The notes below the pieces were generated by a model, which saw only the letters and a list, made by a program, of their open reading frames with translations, was not told the DNA's origin and did not search any database. Made by a program: the position numbers and the translations under genes. Source: Wolinella sp052173415 (GTDB taxonomy: Bacteria > Campylobacterota > Campylobacteria > Campylobacterales > Helicobacteraceae). From it: a DNA stretch of 19,611 nt. Position 1 is the first letter of the stretch. Every line of letters starts with the position of its first letter. Location: NCBI GenBank assembly GCA_052173415.1, contig JBQMYQ010000036.1, positions 1 to 19,611 of the forward strand. Reading direction: 5' to 3'. Of this stretch, positions 1-6,711 are shown piece after piece.

Positions 1-310
1 ACGTGCAGGAGAGCATGGGCGAGGATTTGCCGTCGTCGCTGATGAAGTGCGAAAACTTGCCGAGCGGACACAAAAGAGCCTCGGTGAAATCGAAGCGAAC
101 ACCAACGTGCTCGTGCAAAGTATCAATGAAATGGGTGAGTCCATTAAAGAGCAAGCCACAGGAATCGGGCAGATTAATGAGGCGATTGCTCAGCTTGATA
201 GTGTTACGCAACAAAATGCTAGCGTGGCGGAGAAGACTGATGGGATCGCCAGTGAGGTCTCCAAAGTGGCAAGTGAAATCGTCGAAGATGTGAAAAAGAA
301 GAAATTCTAG
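1..310 (+). CDS. Methyl-accepting chemotaxis protein, C-terminal part (5' end outside window)
   Basis: The frame is open from base 2 and ends at TAG 308-310. The first residues are the highly conserved hairpin tip of the MCP signalling domain (RAGEHGRGFAVVADEVRKLA), where chemoreceptors bind CheW and CheA. It is followed by the descending coiled-coil helix with heptads (SINEMGESIKEQATGIGQIN, then SVTQQNASVAEKT). The protein ends in a basic tail, DVKKKKF, like tails I recall on Helicobacter transducers. The sensor domain and any membrane segments lie upstream of the window, so the ligand and location cannot be judged. The family is certain, the individual receptor unknown. The same tip sequence recurs in the other chemoreceptor at 5004-6443, but the flanking residues differ, so they are separate genes. 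Confidence 0.95.
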   Translation, partial: RAGEHGRGFAVVADEVRKLAERTQKSLGEIEANTNVLVQSINEMGESIKEQATGIGQINEAIAQLDSVTQQNASVAEKTDGIASEVSKVASEIVEDVKKKKF

Positions 311-767
311 GACGAAGTCCGTTTCCTGCACGAGAATCATTACGAGTGGATTCTGTGAATTTCTTGAATTCCGCGGGGGAGGCACGGGTGCGAAAATGCA
401 ATAAAATAGGGCGCACGGATTTTACTTTCGCGAGGGAAGCGGGAAGTTTGGAACAGAGTGCGGGAATCAAGAGGTGCAGAAATCGAGAATAGTGAGTTGA
501 TTAGATTCGCTTGCGATTCTCACAGAATCGAGCGACAGCGACGGACAAGCGCGGGTTGTAAGGCAGATATTTGCACCGATTTCCCTGCACATATGCCGCT
601 CACGTCAGCCATGCAACTGCCCTCTTTCTCCCTACTAGAGCCCACCATTCTCTAGTTTCATCCTGGCACACGCGCATCCTGCTCGCTCAAAAGCCACTCC
701 CGCCATCTTTTGATGGGCTAAAGGGGTGTAAAGGTTTTAGGTTAGTCTGAATGCAGAAACTCTTCTA
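311..767. other. Gene-free stretch between the MCP gene and rloB
   Basis: No reading frame here has a credible start and family resemblance. I see two small inverted repeats. At 514-530, CGATTCT and AGAATCG flank a 3-base loop. At 634-656, ACTAGAG and CTCTAGT flank a 9-base loop and are followed by TTTC, which could be a weak terminator. Base composition is GC-richer than the rloAB genes that follow, with one GGAATC copy (463). This is probably ordinary chromosomal spacer, with the acquired AT-rich DNA beginning near 760. Confidence 0.5.
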
Positions 768-1337
768 TCATTTCAAGTAGTTCGTAAAATTTGTCTTACT
801 CCCTTCTCCCCTTTGTGTCTCCTTGGCTCCTCGTGTAGCTATTTCTATTTTGTCTTTGGTTTTTTCATGGATATTTTTATCGCCCTTTTTATAGCCGCAA
901 AAATATTCTTTTAGCTCTCCTATGCACTCTTGACACGGAGTTTTTGCACCGCCACCAAAAGATTTGTCTGTGTACTTAAAATGCAAAAGGAGCCAAAACT
1001 CAAAACATGGCTCACTGATAATCATTTTTATACCTTTTTGTCTACCCTTTGTTGCAGCCTCAAAAAAGTTTAAATGGGTATCTTTATCAAAAACGCATAT
1101 AACCTTATCATATCCTTCTTGTTTAGCTTTTATTGCCTCGTTGATGAGACCCAGTGGATCAGTACGCTCCGGTGAATGCATATCAAAATTGCTCATCCTG
1201 CGAGATGCATGTTCTTTTATAAAAGCTCTTATATAAGAAGGCTCGCTCTTTTCCCCCTCGCATATAATCCTCATGAGGTTACCACTCTTTAGTCTTTGTC
1301 CACTTTTACGCTTTCTATAGAACTCATCACTTCCCAT
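768..1337 (-). CDS. rloB: RloB-like TOPRIM-fold protein (partner of RloA ATPase)
   Basis: This 189-residue protein has the order of conserved blocks of the RloB family. A basic N-terminus starts MGSDEFYRKRK. Next come the glutamate-bearing block MRIICEGEKSEPSYIRAF, then KVICVFDKDTH with its acidic pair, then SEPCFEFWLLLHF. The glutamate and DxD-like acids resemble a TOPRIM metal site. RloB was named from Campylobacter jejuni type I restriction loci, where it accompanies the ATPase RloA. The pair is regarded as a likely phage-defence module, and ATPase-TOPRIM pairs such as PARIS show the same logic. I chose ATG 1337 because family members begin MGSD; an in-frame ATG lies five codons upstream (1352) inside the end of rloA. 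The gene looks intact although its ATPase partner is broken. Function is inferred from the family. Confidence 0.85.
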   Translation of the reverse strand: MGSDEFYRKRKSGQRLKSGNLMRIICEGEKSEPSYIRAFIKEHASRRMSNFDMHSPERTDPLGLINEAIKAKQEGYDKVICVFDKDTHLNFFEAATKGRQKGIKMIISEPCFEFWLLLHFKYTDKSFGGGAKTPCQECIGELKEYFCGYKKGDKNIHEKTKDKIEIATRGAKETQRGEGSKTNFTNYLK

Positions 1338-1338
1338 A

Positions 1339-2594
1339 CTAAAACCTATCATCCAAGATAGGGATACCCCCGTATCTACCCATAAGATAACCTTTTAGCA
1401 CCCTTTTTTTGTCTCTTATTTTGTAATCGGACAGCGGTTCTACATAGGATACATAGTCGCTATCCTTAGAGCAGAAGTAAATTTGGTCGCAACGGAAAAC
1501 TTCTTGGTCTAAAATAACTCCATCGTGGGTGGTAAAAAGTGGTAAAAATAAGCTGGGCATTGTTTTTGTTGATATTTTCATCATGAAAAATCTCAATAAT
1601 TTCCCTTAAAATTAGGGGATGCAGACTATTGTTGAGCTCATCGATCACAAGTGTAGCCCCGCTTTTTAGGGCTAATAAAAATGGTGCAGCAAGAGAGTAG
1701 AGCTTTCTTGTCCCTTCAGATTCCTCTCTTAGGTCTAAGGGGAATTCCCCTTGCTGTGTTTTCCTGAAAAAAAGGAAACTAAGAGCCTTAACTTCTCCTT
1801 GCAATTTCATGGGAAGTTGTGCAATTACATCAGCAGGTGCCGCCTCTTCTCGGACTACAATATCATCAACAGACAGGTCAAATCTATTTAAAAACTCTAG
1901 GAGCTCTTCTTTGCCTTCTTTTTTTAACACTATATCATCCGCCATACTTTCACCATCTCGCCACCCGTGCACACCGGCGCATTTTAAGTTATTTTGAAAC
2001 CAATCAAAAACACAACTCGCAGAGCTTTGATTGTTTAACTGGACGATTTTGGATAAAAACAGTTGATTCTTTCGAGTCATGTTCCTATTATGGTTACTTC
2101 ACTTTCGCTGACATGCAGGCTTTTACCCCCGCTTTTATTCCATATATAACTGCCATCCTCTGGATTCAAATCCCTGGTAAACACTACACTTTTTTGACCC
2201 TTAGGATAGTGATATAACCACTCTTTTAATACTGCTTCAGCATCTACACTAAAGCCATAAATATATTTTACTCCCTTTGTAAAAAATGCTATTTCAAACT
2301 CTGTAGGGTTATGCTTGCTATCTTTATCGAGCCAAAACGGATCCGCCCCTATCACCTTATCCCCGCGCTGAGTATCTAACGAATCTCGTACAGCCCTTAT
2401 CATGGTGTAAAAAGCTTTTATGATATTTGATTTGCCCGCTGCATTTGCGCCAAAAATAATCGCACTTTTAAAACTTGAGTATCTCCTTGTATTACTTTAT
2501 TTTGTTCACTGCCTGTGATTTTTAGGGCGCGCATGTCTATGATGAGATCATCGCGAAACGATCTAAAATTCTTAGCACGAAAAAACAGTAGCAT
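1339..2594 (-). pseudogene. rloA: RloA-like ABC/AAA-type ATPase, broken by three frameshifts
   Basis: Reading from ATG 2594 (AAGGA ribosome site six bases upstream), the protein starts MLLFFRAKNFRSFRDDLIID, typical of AAA_15/AAA_21 ATPases. The frame then breaks at a T4A4 run near 2464-2472, just before the Walker A motif GANAAGKS, which is open in the next frame. A second shift lies at 2077-2082, between ...EVTIIGT and TRKNQLFLS. The third is at 1529-1548, between LIFTT and HDGVI at the H-loop, where an exact 10-bp tandem duplication adds one base to the frame. The signature-like ESEGTRKL and Walker B LVIDELNNSLHP are still present. The end overlaps no more than the first codons of rloB. All domains are visible but no full-length ATPase can be made without frameshifting, so I call it a pseudogene or an OFF allele. 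Confidence 0.85.
1529..1548. repeat. Exact 10-bp tandem duplication inside rloA
   Basis: The unit GTGGTAAAAA occurs twice, at 1529-1538 and 1539-1548, with no spacer. On the coding strand it duplicates TTTTTACCAC. Removing one copy restores the reading LIFTTHDGVIL across the conserved H-loop histidine, so the duplication is the direct cause of this frameshift. Such a repeat could revert by slipped-strand mispairing. Confidence 0.9.
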
Positions 2595-2643
2595 ATCTGT
2601 TCCTTTTTTTGTGGAAGAGGATATAAAGAGAGAGTTCTGCCAA

Positions 2644-2649
2644 ATTTTA
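2644..2649 (-). promoter_or_regulatory. Candidate -10 box for rloAB
   Basis: TAAAAT on the minus strand lies about 50 bases upstream of the rloA ATG (2594) in a strongly AT-rich stretch, as expected of the main sigma factor promoters of this group, which have little -35 conservation. No other upstream element is clear, so this is a guess from position and composition. Confidence 0.3.
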
Positions 2650-2699
2650 TTTAAATTAATGCAATTTTTGTTAATTTTTTGCAAATTTAGCCCCAATTA

Positions 2700-3022
2700 T
2701 TCTACTTTTTGGAGACGAGAGTGTATCTCTACCCCTCCCTTGAATTGCAGAAGTTCCCACTAAATTCCCTGTGAATATGCCCCATTAGATTCCCACGAGA
2801 ATCGCTATATTCTCCGCTGACTTTTCACATCGCCTGTGATTTTTGCCCCTGTGAGCGCGGAGAGTGCCCCCCCCCGTGAGCTTGATCACCCGCAATATTT
2901 ACGTCTCTTGTGAGGCTAATACCAGGGCTTGTAGTGGTGGTGTTTTGTGTGTTGATGATAGTTTTTCGCTGTGAGTGCTACGATTTTACCATAGCTTTTA
3001 GTTGTTTTAAGGATTATATACT
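2700..3022. other. Intergenic DNA with C9 tract and possible remnant of a repetitive surface protein
   Basis: There is no intact gene. A minus-strand frame is open from 2977 to 2825 and reads Thr/Asn-rich sequence (INTQNTTTTSPGISLTRDVN) up to a run of nine G (plus-strand C9, 2867-2875). After the tract that frame becomes senseless, but adding a single G would continue into ALSALTGAKITGDVKS. The short Gly/Thr/Ile pattern resembles beta-helical passenger domains of autotransporters. Two further frame changes would be needed downstream. It may equally be non-coding. One GATTCC copy lies at 2789. Confidence 0.35.
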
Positions 3023-3392
3023 TGGTGGAGTCGTGGGGAATCGAACCCCAGTCCGAAAACCAAACCTACCTCGGCGTCTACATGCTTAGACGGAGTTGAA
3101 AATCTTTCTACCGCGCAGCTCAAACTCCCAAAACTATCGTGACAGGCAGCCTTACCTTAACCCAAAGTTCAGGCGACTCAAAGGGCGCAGCTAGCGAGGT
3201 TACGCTACATTTCTGCCAGCTAGCATGGCAGAGCGCAGCGGCTCCGAGAGTTGTCGGACTTACGCAGCTTTAGCGTAAGCTGGAGCGTAATTTGTATTGT
3301 TTGCGTTTATTGATTGTGGGCAGTTTTACGGCTTACCCATGCCGACATGCAACCAAAGCTATCCAGCTCCCGTCGAAATCCAAGTCGACCCC
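3023..3392 (-). ncRNA. ssrA: tmRNA (transfer-messenger RNA)
   Basis: This RNA rescues stalled ribosomes by adding a degradation tag. On the minus strand the 5' end GGGGTCGAC (3392) pairs with the 3' end CGACTCCACCA (3023) as a 7-bp acceptor stem with one G-U pair, and the T-arm GGTTCGATTCCCC precedes the encoded CCA. The tag frame at 3304-3260 reads ANNTNYAPAYAKAA then TAA, very close to the VNNTDYAPAYAKAA I recall for H. pylori. The hairpin containing the end of the tag frame (AGCTTACGCTAAAGCTGCGTAAG) is also visible. SmpB is not in the window, but lon (16587) encodes one of the proteases known to degrade tagged proteins. Confidence 0.97.
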
Positions 3393-3407
3393 GAAAAAAA
3401 GAGCGCA

Positions 3408-3413
3408 ATCTTA
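3408..3413 (-). promoter_or_regulatory. ssrA: Candidate -10 box for tmRNA
   Basis: TAAGAT on the minus strand sits in an A/T-rich run about 16 bases before the mature tmRNA 5' end (3392). Transcription would start near 3400, leaving a short leader for RNase P to remove. The box lies between the ClbS-like stop and ssrA. This is supported by position only. Confidence 0.35.
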
Positions 3414-3432
3414 TTTTATTTTTTTTAAAAAG

Positions 3433-3951
3433 TCAAACTCGAGAGCTTCGATACTTTTTTAGTGCCTTTTTTAGATCTTTGATTGCCCAGTTGTAGTGGC
3501 TTGAAGTCGCGGAAATAACGTAGCTACCAAGGGTCGTTGTCCCCGTCCAACTAAAAGCCCCTTTGGCAAAAAGCTCCTCGTTAGAAAATGTCTTAATTAG
3601 TGCCACGACCTCTTTGTGCGACTTTTCGAGCATAGTTTTAGCGTCGGTATAGGGCGTGTTTTGGTGCTTTTCCCACAGCTTTACATTCATCTGCGGGTAG
3701 GTTTTCCAGTTGTAAGGGGCGGGCAAAAACAAAGCAGGATTCCCGCTCATGTTCGAGCGCACCCAAGCAAGAAGCAGGCAGTGCCATTCATGCAAATGCA
3801 CCAGCACATCGCGCACATTTTTGTCTCGCGAGTTTAGCAATAGATCTGCACTTCGCTCCTCTTCGCTCATCGCGCCTAAGAGCTCTTGCAGGATGGCAAA
3901 TTCGCTTTGTGCGAGCTTAAGCAGATCGCTCTTAGTGGTGGGGCGTGGCAT
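3433..3951 (-). CDS. ClbS/DfsB family (DUF1706) four-helix bundle protein
   Basis: The 172-residue product matches the family along its whole length: MPRPTTKSDLLKLAQSEF at the start, HLHEWHCLLLAWV (about 53-65), then FLPAPYNWKTYPQMN and WEKHQNTP, then FSWTGTTTLGSYVISATSSH near the end. ClbS is the colibactin self-resistance enzyme of E. coli; most relatives lie outside pks islands and have unknown substrates. They belong to the DinB-like fold. Start ATG 3951 gives the canonical MPRP opening. Its first 20 bases overlap the 3' end of the M15 peptidase gene, so the two are probably cotranslated. Nothing like a colibactin cluster is visible, so a role in protection from an electrophilic or DNA-damaging metabolite is only inferred. 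Confidence 0.88.
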   Translation of the reverse strand: MPRPTTKSDLLKLAQSEFAILQELLGAMSEEERSADLLLNSRDKNVRDVLVHLHEWHCLLLAWVRSNMSGNPALFLPAPYNWKTYPQMNVKLWEKHQNTPYTDAKTMLEKSHKEVVALIKTFSNEELFAKGAFSWTGTTTLGSYVISATSSHYNWAIKDLKKALKKYRSSRV

Positions 3952-4987
3952 TAGATTCCTCCGTGTGTATGGGGTTCTTGCCCGATTCCTCTAAAGCTCC
4001 CCACAGGTGCGCAAAGCAGAGAATCTCCGGGCGATACTCAAAGTGCATTGTATCATAGTGCCTCCACCGCCCGCCCCAGATGAAGCCCTCGCGCTCAAAT
4101 ATCTCGACAATCTCGGGCACAACGCGGCTTTGGCGTTGCGACTTTGTGCCTCTTTGCTCATCCCACAGCCAGTAGCGCGAAAGATTTGCATTTAGATCGA
4201 TGGCAATCCCAAAGCTGTGCATGCTAAGAATTTCGCTCCCTGCGATTTTGCGCCAGTAAAATCCGCCTGAAGGGGCTAGAGCCACCTCCAAAAGTGGCGC
4301 GGGGAGCTTCTCTAAAGCTTCTGAAATTCGCCCTAGGCGCGAAGCGATGTCATTAATCTGCGTCACTTCAAGATAGACATCACTCTGCAATCCCCTTAGC
4401 CACGGGACTTTTGTGAGATTTTTCCTCACACTTTCTTTATCTGCTCCATAGATTTTTTTGAAAAATTCCACAGCCCTCAAGCGGCTACTATCCTGCGTTT
4501 TCTCGCTGTTTGCGCCTTTTAGCGGATAAGGGAAGCGGAATTGATCCTCCAAATCCGCCTCTTTAAAGCTCTCTTCATAGCTTTTGGCGCGTCCATCATC
4601 CCACAGCATGGACGTTCCATCGTGAAAATAGAGGCGATTCCCCTTAAAGGTTGCGATGAATTGCGGGTAGGATTCCTTGAGGCAGTATTGTGCGCAGGAT
4701 TCCTGGGAATCGCAGGGCAGCTTGGGGTTTATCCTTGCGGAGATTTTTGGAGTGGTTTTACCTTTATGAGATTTAGTATTTGCAGGATTCTTGGGAGTGG
4801 AGGATGGGAATCCTTGAGAGAGATAAAGCTCATGCGATGAGGCGAGATGAATATTTGGACGATTCCCAGCGGAATTGGGAGTGTGCGATTCCTGCACAGA
4901 GGTGCTTATGGGATTTGCAAAAGCCTGTGGGGTAGATAGCCACGCACACAAAAGGCTTGCCAAAAATCCTGTGCGCAAAAATTCCAT
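3932..4987 (-). CDS. Secreted M15 family peptidase (D-Ala-D-Ala carboxypeptidase-like)
   Basis: I chose ATG 4987, giving 351 residues: it follows AGGAGG by 12 bases and yields a clean signal peptide (MEFLRTGFLASLLCAWLSTPQAFA). The longer frame to 5050 would add a basic leader overlapping the upstream MCP gene. After a Ser/Thr/Pro-rich linker (about 25-100), the C-terminal half carries the M15 zinc signature: SMHSFGIAID (His257, Asp264) and DTMHFEY (His315, with Glu317 nearby). GFIWGGRWRHYD just before the last histidine is typical of the family. Such enzymes trim peptidoglycan peptides in the periplasm, and some shape spiral cells; that role here is inference. The gene lies 16 bases after the MCP stop and overlaps the ClbS-like gene, suggesting one transcript. 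Confidence 0.88.
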   Translation of the reverse strand: MEFLRTGFLASLLCAWLSTPQAFANPISTSVQESHTPNSAGNRPNIHLASSHELYLSQGFPSSTPKNPANTKSHKGKTTPKISARINPKLPCDSQESCAQYCLKESYPQFIATFKGNRLYFHDGTSMLWDDGRAKSYEESFKEADLEDQFRFPYPLKGANSEKTQDSSRLRAVEFFKKIYGADKESVRKNLTKVPWLRGLQSDVYLEVTQINDIASRLGRISEALEKLPAPLLEVALAPSGGFYWRKIAGSEILSMHSFGIAIDLNANLSRYWLWDEQRGTKSQRQSRVVPEIVEIFEREGFIWGGRWRHYDTMHFEYRPEILCFAHLWGALEESGKNPIHTEESNATPHH

Positions 4988-5003
4988 ATACAGAGGAATC
5001 CTC

Positions 5004-6443
5004 CTAAAATGCGCTCTGATTCTCTTCATGCGCCTTTTGCAGTGTCGCATCTAGGAGAGCGAAGAGTTTTGCACTTTGTTCTTCCATGGTTTTGAGATTT
5101 TCGACGATGAATTGAGGTCTCTCAAGCGTCGTCTTATCATCGATACACTGAATCGCGGCGCGAATAGAGGTGTTAATCTTCTCACGCGGCGTAGCGATTG
5201 CTTTGAAGCTATCAATCATGCCAAATCGCTCAATCGCCTCTGTTGCTTCTAGTCGCGTTGAGGTCGCCTCTTTGCTGAAGTCTTGCATTTTTTCACTTTT
5301 GGTGAAGCTCAAGTAGGTATTTGCCTTATAGACGATGTGATCGATTTTAGAGACGATGACAAAAATGCGATTCTCCATATCTCTTGATGAGTTGGAGAGC
5401 CTTCGCGCCTCCTCTTCAAGCTTAGTGAAAAGCTCTTTAAACGCGCTGACTTCCTCGTGTGAATAGTGAGCGAGCTCAGAAATTTTCTCAGAATCCTCTT
5501 GGATCGCCCCCATGTTTTGCTGCATGGTCTGAATAGAGATGGAGATTTCGCCTGTGGCTTTACGCGTCCGATCCGCTAGATTCCTCACCTCATCAGCTAC
5601 GACGGCAAATCCACGCCCATGTTCGCCCGCCCGCGCCGCTTCGATTGCTGCATTGAGCGCGAGGAGGTTAGTCTGATCGGCGATGTCCATGATTAGCCCG
5701 ATTATGCCGCTAATCTCCTGAGAACGCTGTGCAAATTGCTTAATCATCTCATGGCTACTCTGAATGAGCGTTAGGAGCTCGCTGATGTAGCCGGTGATTT
5801 TTATGATGTCCTCTTTGCTCTCTTGGGATTGTTGCGTGATTTTGCTAATGTCACTAGACATGATGGACATCATATCCACATTGGAGCTTAGGTCGTTTTG
5901 CATGGTCTGAAGCCCGCAATTGAGATTCTCCGAGCTTAGGTCGGAGAGCTGGCGCGAGAGGGCGTTGGTGCGGTTGAAATCCTCATTCTCCTCCATCGCA
6001 TCAAGGGCGAGGTTGATCCCATCTAAATTCATCACAAAAGCCCCCTTAAGCCCCTCACTTAGAGCCTTTCGGAAGAATTTCTTATCCCGCGCGTATTCCA
6101 CCGAAGTCTTAATCTCGCGCATGAAAGCCTCAATCTGATCCAAAAGGTTATTGATATTCCAGCACAGCGCATAGAGCTCCCCGCCATCGCGGATGTGAGT
6201 GATGCGCCCTTCAAACTCGCCACGCTCGGATTCCTTGACGATTTTTGCCATAGCACTCAGGGTCTTTTGCACCTTGCGAATGTTAATGAAGATATACCAC
6301 GCAAGGGCAAAATTCGCGATACTAATAATGCGAATGTAATCAAAACCATACTGCGCGACCTCCACGATTAGCGCGATTGAGAAGACCGCGAGTGAGATGA
6401 CGTTCGCATACTGAACCTTAGATAGAGAGGATATATTGCTCAT
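5004..6443 (-). CDS. Methyl-accepting chemotaxis protein with degenerate CZB-like C-terminus
   Basis: The protein has 479 residues. Two adjacent hydrophobic segments (about 12-30 and 34-54) leave almost no periplasmic loop, so there is no external sensor domain. A HAMP-like linker follows, then the MCP signalling coiled coil with the conserved tip (IADQTNLLALNAAIEAARAG and the following GRGFAVVADEVRNLADRT, about 255-295). After it comes a region resembling the zinc-binding CZB domain of receptors such as H. pylori TlpD: KIDHIVYKANTYLSF, then STRLEATEAIERFGMIDSFK and ATPREKINTSI. The first CZB histidine is present, but the positions expected to hold the cysteine and two later histidines appear to be Thr, Arg and Asn. 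The sensing mechanism is therefore unclear; an internal or energy-related signal is possible. Start ATG 6443 is the natural one. Confidence 0.93.
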   Translation of the reverse strand: MSNISSLSKVQYANVISLAVFSIALIVEVAQYGFDYIRIISIANFALAWYIFINIRKVQKTLSAMAKIVKESERGEFEGRITHIRDGGELYALCWNINNLLDQIEAFMREIKTSVEYARDKKFFRKALSEGLKGAFVMNLDGINLALDAMEENEDFNRTNALSRQLSDLSSENLNCGLQTMQNDLSSNVDMMSIMSSDISKITQQSQESKEDIIKITGYISELLTLIQSSHEMIKQFAQRSQEISGIIGLIMDIADQTNLLALNAAIEAARAGEHGRGFAVVADEVRNLADRTRKATGEISISIQTMQQNMGAIQEDSEKISELAHYSHEEVSAFKELFTKLEEEARRLSNSSRDMENRIFVIVSKIDHIVYKANTYLSFTKSEKMQDFSKEATSTRLEATEAIERFGMIDSFKAIATPREKINTSIRAAIQCIDDKTTLERPQFIVENLKTMEEQSAKLFALLDATLQKAHEENQSAF

Positions 6444-6665
6444 AGCTCATGCCTTTATTTTTGGAGTAGTGCTTGAGGGTGCTGGATTCCCCACTTTTGG
6501 AGCGAAGTTCGCATCGGGTTGGCACGCCCATTCCTTGCATGTAGAACTTTTGTATATTTAATATAAGCTGTGATACTACAGGAATTTTACTTATATTCTA
6601 GTGATCTTTCTCTTGGCTTTTTGACTGCATAAAACATCGCTCCCCATTTCTATCAACTATTCAGC

Positions 6666-6672
6666 GGGGGGG
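6666..6672. repeat. G7 homopolymer upstream of the Sel1-repeat gene
   Basis: Seven consecutive G lie about 40 bases before ATG 6712, in the 268-base gap (6444-6711) between the divergent MCP and Sel1 genes. The gap also contains AT-rich promoter-like sequence (TATATTTAATATAAG around 6553-6567). Homopolymeric G/C tracts in promoters and 5' regions are common phase-variation devices in this lineage, but seven bases is short, so variation here is only possible. Confidence 0.5.
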
Positions 6673-6711
6673 CAGAATGTCGGTTTAGTTTTACTTATAC
6701 AAGGAGAAAAA

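Noticed and set aside
458..655. Plus-strand open frame of 65 codons downstream of the first MCP gene
   Set aside because: No ribosome site, no recognisable motif and composition typical of spacer DNA.
2077..2080. ATGA overlap between two rloA fragments read as two coupled genes
   Set aside because: Both fragments align along one ATPase family member with the expected motif order, so it is a frameshift within one gene.
3932..5050. Start of the M15 peptidase at 5050
   Set aside because: It would place 21 basic residues before the signal peptide and overlap the MCP gene; ATG 4987 has a ribosome site and a proper signal sequence.
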